NCBI RefSeq assembly: GCF_002285265.1
Contig: NZ_NSJB01000012.1
Location: 1 to 64,000, forward strand
DNA length: 64,000 nucleotides
From: Vandammella animalimorsus
GTDB lineage: Bacteria; Pseudomonadota; Gammaproteobacteria; Burkholderiales; Burkholderiaceae_C
Direction of reading: 5' to 3'
Position numbers and translations under genes: made by a program
Shown: positions 61,481 through 64,000 of the stretch, piece after piece
Numbering within the stretch: position 1 is the stretch's first letter
How the letters are laid out: every line of letters starts with the position of its first letter
The notes under the pieces: generated by a model
Seen by the model: only the letters and a program-made list of their open reading frames with translations
What the model was told of the DNA's origin: nothing
The model's database searches: none

Positions 61481-62851
61481 TCACCCCTTCACGCACAGCA
61501 CCTGCTTGAGCGTGTGCACCACGTCCACCAGATCGCGCTGGGCGGCCATCACGGCGTCGATGTCTTTGTAGGCCATCGGGATTTCGTCGATCACGGCCTC
61601 GTCCTTGCGGCATTCCACGCCTTCGGTGGCGGCGATCTGGTCGGCCACGGTGAATTGCTTTTTGGCCTGGGTGCGGCTCATGGTGCGGCCCGCGCCGTGG
61701 CTGCAGCTGTTGAAGCTGTCGGGGTTGCCCTTGCCGCGCACGATGTAGCTTTTGGCGCCCATGCTGCCGGGGATGATGCCCAGCCGCCCTTTTTCGGCGT
61801 TGACCGCGCCCTTGCGGGTGACGAACACGTCTTGCCCGAAGTGGGTTTCGCGCTGCACGTAGTTGTGGTGGCAGTTGACGGCCTCCACGTGCGTGTCGAA
61901 GGGTTTGGCGATGACTTGGCGCAGCGCTTGGATGACGCGGGTCATCATCACCTCGCGGTTGGCGGCGGCAAACTTTTGCGCCCAGCCCACGGCCTGCACG
62001 TAGTCGCCAAAGTACTGCGCGCCTTCCTCGAAGTAGGCCAGATTGGCATCGGGCAGGTTGCGCTGGTGCCGCTCGGCGTCTTTCTTGGCCAGCTCGATGA
62101 AGTGGGTGCCGATGGCGTTGCCCACGCCGCGCGAGCCGCTGTGCAGCATGATCCACACGCTTTGCGCTTCGTCCAGGCAGATTTCGATGAAGTGGTTGCC
62201 CCCGCCCAGCGTGCCCAGGTGCTTGTGGTTGTTGGTGTTGCGCATGCGCGGGTGCTTGTCGCAGATGGCGTTGAACTCATCGGCCAGCCGCGCCCAGGCG
62301 GCGTCGGTTTCCTCGGGCGGGGTTTCCCAGCCGCCCTTGTCGCGGCCGTATTTCTTGGGCGTCATGCCGTGCGGCACGGCTTTTTCGATGGCCGCGCGCA
62401 AGGGGCCGAGGTTGTCGGGCAGGTCGCTGGCCACCAGCGTGGTCTTGCAGGCGATCATGCCGCAGCCGATGTCCACGCCCACGGCGGCGGGGATGATGGC
62501 GCGCACGGTGGGGATGACCGAGCCGATGGTCGCCCCGATGCCGTAGTGCACGTCGGGCATCACCGCCACGTGCTTGAACACGATGGGCAGGCTGGCGACG
62601 TTTTGCAATTGCTGGCGCGCCTCATCCTCCACCGGCACGCCCTGCGTCCACATCTTGATGGGCGCGGCGCTGCCTTGCTGCATGTGCAGGTGGCTGCCGT
62701 ACTCGCCTCGGATTTCCACGACCTCGGGCTGCGGCTTTTCTTCAGCAGGCGCACGGCGCGATTGCGCGGCGGCCAGACGGCGGGCGAGGCGGGCAGCAGC
62801 GGCGTCATCGGCGGCGGCGGTGCTTTGTTCGGTGTGTGGTTCGGTGTGCAT
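61481..62851 (-). CDS. rtcB: RNA-splicing ligase RtcB
   Basis: GTP- and Mn-dependent RNA ligase joining 2',3'-cyclic phosphate or 3'-phosphate ends to 5'-OH ends. The 456-residue protein shows GIGATIGSVIPT and AVGVDIGCGM (metal Cys), GTLGGGNHFIEICLDE, MLHSGSRGVGNAIG, VNCHHNYV and GSMGAKSYIVRGKGN. SHGAGRTMSRTQA with the guanylylated histidine and the C-terminal DEIPMAYKDIDAVM end complete it. It is longer than E. coli RtcB by an N-terminal Ala/Gln/Arg-rich lead. No rtcA or sigma-54 activator rtcR adjoins it. The start at 62851 (MHTEPHTEQ) is preferred over a TTG-region extension. Confidence 0.94.
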   Translation of the reverse strand: MHTEPHTEQSTAAADDAAAARLARRLAAAQSRRAPAEEKPQPEVVEIRGEYGSHLHMQQGSAAPIKMWTQGVPVEDEARQQLQNVASLPIVFKHVAVMPDVHYGIGATIGSVIPTVRAIIPAAVGVDIGCGMIACKTTLVASDLPDNLGPLRAAIEKAVPHGMTPKKYGRDKGGWETPPEETDAAWARLADEFNAICDKHPRMRNTNNHKHLGTLGGGNHFIEICLDEAQSVWIMLHSGSRGVGNAIGTHFIELAKKDAERHQRNLPDANLAYFEEGAQYFGDYVQAVGWAQKFAAANREVMMTRVIQALRQVIAKPFDTHVEAVNCHHNYVQRETHFGQDVFVTRKGAVNAEKGRLGIIPGSMGAKSYIVRGKGNPDSFNSCSHGAGRTMSRTQAKKQFTVADQIAATEGVECRKDEAVIDEIPMAYKDIDAVMAAQRDLVDVVHTLKQVLCVKG

Positions 62852-62977
62852 GGGTGATTTTGTTGTTGTGTGTGGATCAGGTGGGTGCAGCCGTCTTTGC
62901 AGGGTGCGTGCCGTTGGCAGGCCCGCTTCGGGCAAGCGATGGTTCGTCGATGCTGTGCTCTGCCGCCAATGATTCAT

Positions 62978-63922
62978 TCAAGCCGCAGCATCCAGCCAGC
63001 AGCGCTGCAAGCGCCCAGCGGCATCTTCCAGGCGGCCTTGCTGCTCCAGCCGCAGCGGGGGCAAGGCCTTGGCGCCGCGCCGGGCGCCCCACAGCGCGCC
63101 GGCCATAGCGGCAATGGTGTCGGTGTCACCCCGGCAGGCCGTGGCAAAGCGGATCAGCGCCTCGAAAGGCTGCTCAAGGTGGCGCAGCGCCAGGTACAGC
63201 GCAGTCACGCAAGAGGCGCGGGCCGTGATGCCGTGGCCCAGCATGCGCGCCACTTGGCGCGGGGTGGGCGCATCGCCCTGGGCCAGCCAGGCTGAAGCGT
63301 TGCGCAAGGCGGGATCGAATGCTTCTGCTTCGGCATCCGACAAGGCGCCGCGGGCGGCAGTCAACACGGCGTCAGCGCTGATGCCAGGCGTCATGAGGGC
63401 GCGGGTCGCCAGGGCCAGCAGCACCGCACCCGCCATGCCCTGCGGGTGGGCATGGGTCACTTGCGCCGACTGGCGCGCGGCCTGCGCCAGCCCCTGCTCG
63501 GTGACAAAGGGCCACAGCGCCAGCACGGGCGCGCGCATGGCTGCGCCATTGCCCCATGAGCCTTGAGGGTGAACACTGCGGTTGGCCTGCTGCCAAGGTT
63601 GGCCCGCGCGGATGCGGCGCAGCACCTTGGCCGCGCCAGGCCCATAGCCGCGCCGCCACTGGTAGCTGCGGGCAAAGCGCTGCGCCAGATCGTCCTGATT
63701 CAGGCCGCCACAGGCCAGCAAGGATTCGGCCAAATCCAGGCTCATCTGTGTGTCGTCGGTAAAGCGGCGCACCCCCTCGGGCGTGCGGCCCAGCAGCGCC
63801 CACAGGCCGCGCGCCAGCAGTCCGCCCTCATACGGCGCGCCCAACGTGTCGCCCAGGGCCAGGCCCAGCAAAACGCCGCGCACGGTATCGGTGGAGGGAA
63901 TGATGTCGGCAGATATGGTCAC
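62978..63922 (-). CDS. ADP-ribosylglycohydrolase family protein (DraG-like)
   Basis: A protein of about 314 residues in the ADP-ribosylglycohydrolase family, which removes ADP-ribose from modified targets. Key motifs: RGVLLGLALGDTLGAPYEGG, the Mg-binding FTDDTQMSLDLAESL, SWGNGAAMRAPVLAL, HAHPQGMAGAVLLA and the second metal motif CRGDTDTIAAMAGALWG. All acidic metal ligands appear present. Start is uncertain: GTG at 63922 (reading V-TISADIIPSTD) is used; a TTG at 63970 would add 16 residues. It lies 126 bases upstream of rtcB on the same strand. Target, protein or nucleic acid, is unknown. Confidence 0.85.
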   Translation of the reverse strand: MTISADIIPSTDTVRGVLLGLALGDTLGAPYEGGLLARGLWALLGRTPEGVRRFTDDTQMSLDLAESLLACGGLNQDDLAQRFARSYQWRRGYGPGAAKVLRRIRAGQPWQQANRSVHPQGSWGNGAAMRAPVLALWPFVTEQGLAQAARQSAQVTHAHPQGMAGAVLLALATRALMTPGISADAVLTAARGALSDAEAEAFDPALRNASAWLAQGDAPTPRQVARMLGHGITARASCVTALYLALRHLEQPFEALIRFATACRGDTDTIAAMAGALWGARRGAKALPPLRLEQQGRLEDAAGRLQRCWLDAAA

Positions 63923-64000
63923 AACAACTCTTGTTTTGATGGCTTGAAAATCTTGATGTACTGGTGCCAAGGGCGTGCAATTGCTGGCTTCTACGAATCA

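Noticed and set aside
59976-62156. Extended HEAT-like frame running back through rtcB
   Set aside because: The part above 61463 is a shadow of RtcB, whose own frame has all catalytic motifs.

Overview
The window is high-GC, densely packed bacterial chromosome. Gene content points to a betaproteobacterium of the order Burkholderiales, probably family Comamonadaceae: RNase E next to RluC, the HAD hydrolase/pcnB/folK cluster, FabA, a fused SpmA/SpmB-type protein, malonyl-CoA decarboxylase beside a LapA-like protein, a small Trp-rich protein and bacteriohemerythrin. The genus cannot be fixed from the sequence alone.

Layout. 1-12.6 kb is housekeeping: rne (its 3' end is cut off by the window), a yefM-yoeB toxin-antitoxin pair between rne and rluC, then rluC, grxD, a HAD phosphatase, pcnB, folK and fabA. 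A CobD/CbiB-like membrane protein and an aminotransferase follow on the minus strand, then a fused APH-like/P-loop kinase. 12.6-29.5 kb holds a heme/hemoglobin-type TonB receptor, the SpmAB-type protein, yqeY, rpsU, a BaiN/HI0933-type flavoprotein with cobA, malonyl-CoA decarboxylase, a LapA-like protein, a zinc-ribbon protein, an M23 peptidase, tyrS, serA and a solitary ugpB.

29.6-34.7 kb is cell-surface-signalling locus 1: ECF sigma factor, FecR-type anti-sigma, an intact Phd-type antitoxin with a broken PIN toxin, a TonB receptor with an N-terminal signalling domain, and the C-terminal scrap of another receptor. A tRNA-Ala/Glu/Asp operon follows. 35.4-49.5 kb is mostly core again: gltX, metZ, rimM, rpsP, a Fur-family regulator, a T4 endonuclease V homologue, tsaD, a MATE exporter, tRNA-Thr, fbp and pepN. 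A low-GC pair (AAA ATPase plus a 145-residue protein of unknown function) is wedged between pepN and fbp.

50.7-58.9 kb is cell-surface-signalling locus 2 and the most unusual part. One polypeptide carries both the ECF sigma domain and the FecR anti-sigma domain. It is followed by a HigB/HigA-type pair with a damaged toxin, a TacA/TacT (DUF1778/GNAT) pair, the TonB receptor, an 11-bp tandem repeat, an RHH/PIN pair and a PepSY membrane protein. The locus ends against a truncated ribonuclease Z-like gene. The right edge (59.4-64 kb) has bacteriohemerythrin, a HEAT-like protein, rtcB and an ADP-ribosylglycohydrolase.

How the parts work together. Both signalling loci follow the Fec plan: Fur-controlled regulators sense a loaded outer-membrane receptor and switch on receptor synthesis. 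In both, toxin-antitoxin genes sit between regulator and receptor, and in locus 2 also between receptor and PepSY protein. The window has five toxin-antitoxin loci, two with damaged toxins, plus two truncated gene remnants at the edges of the iron loci. This fits repeated insertion and decay around accessory iron-uptake genes in an otherwise conserved chromosome.
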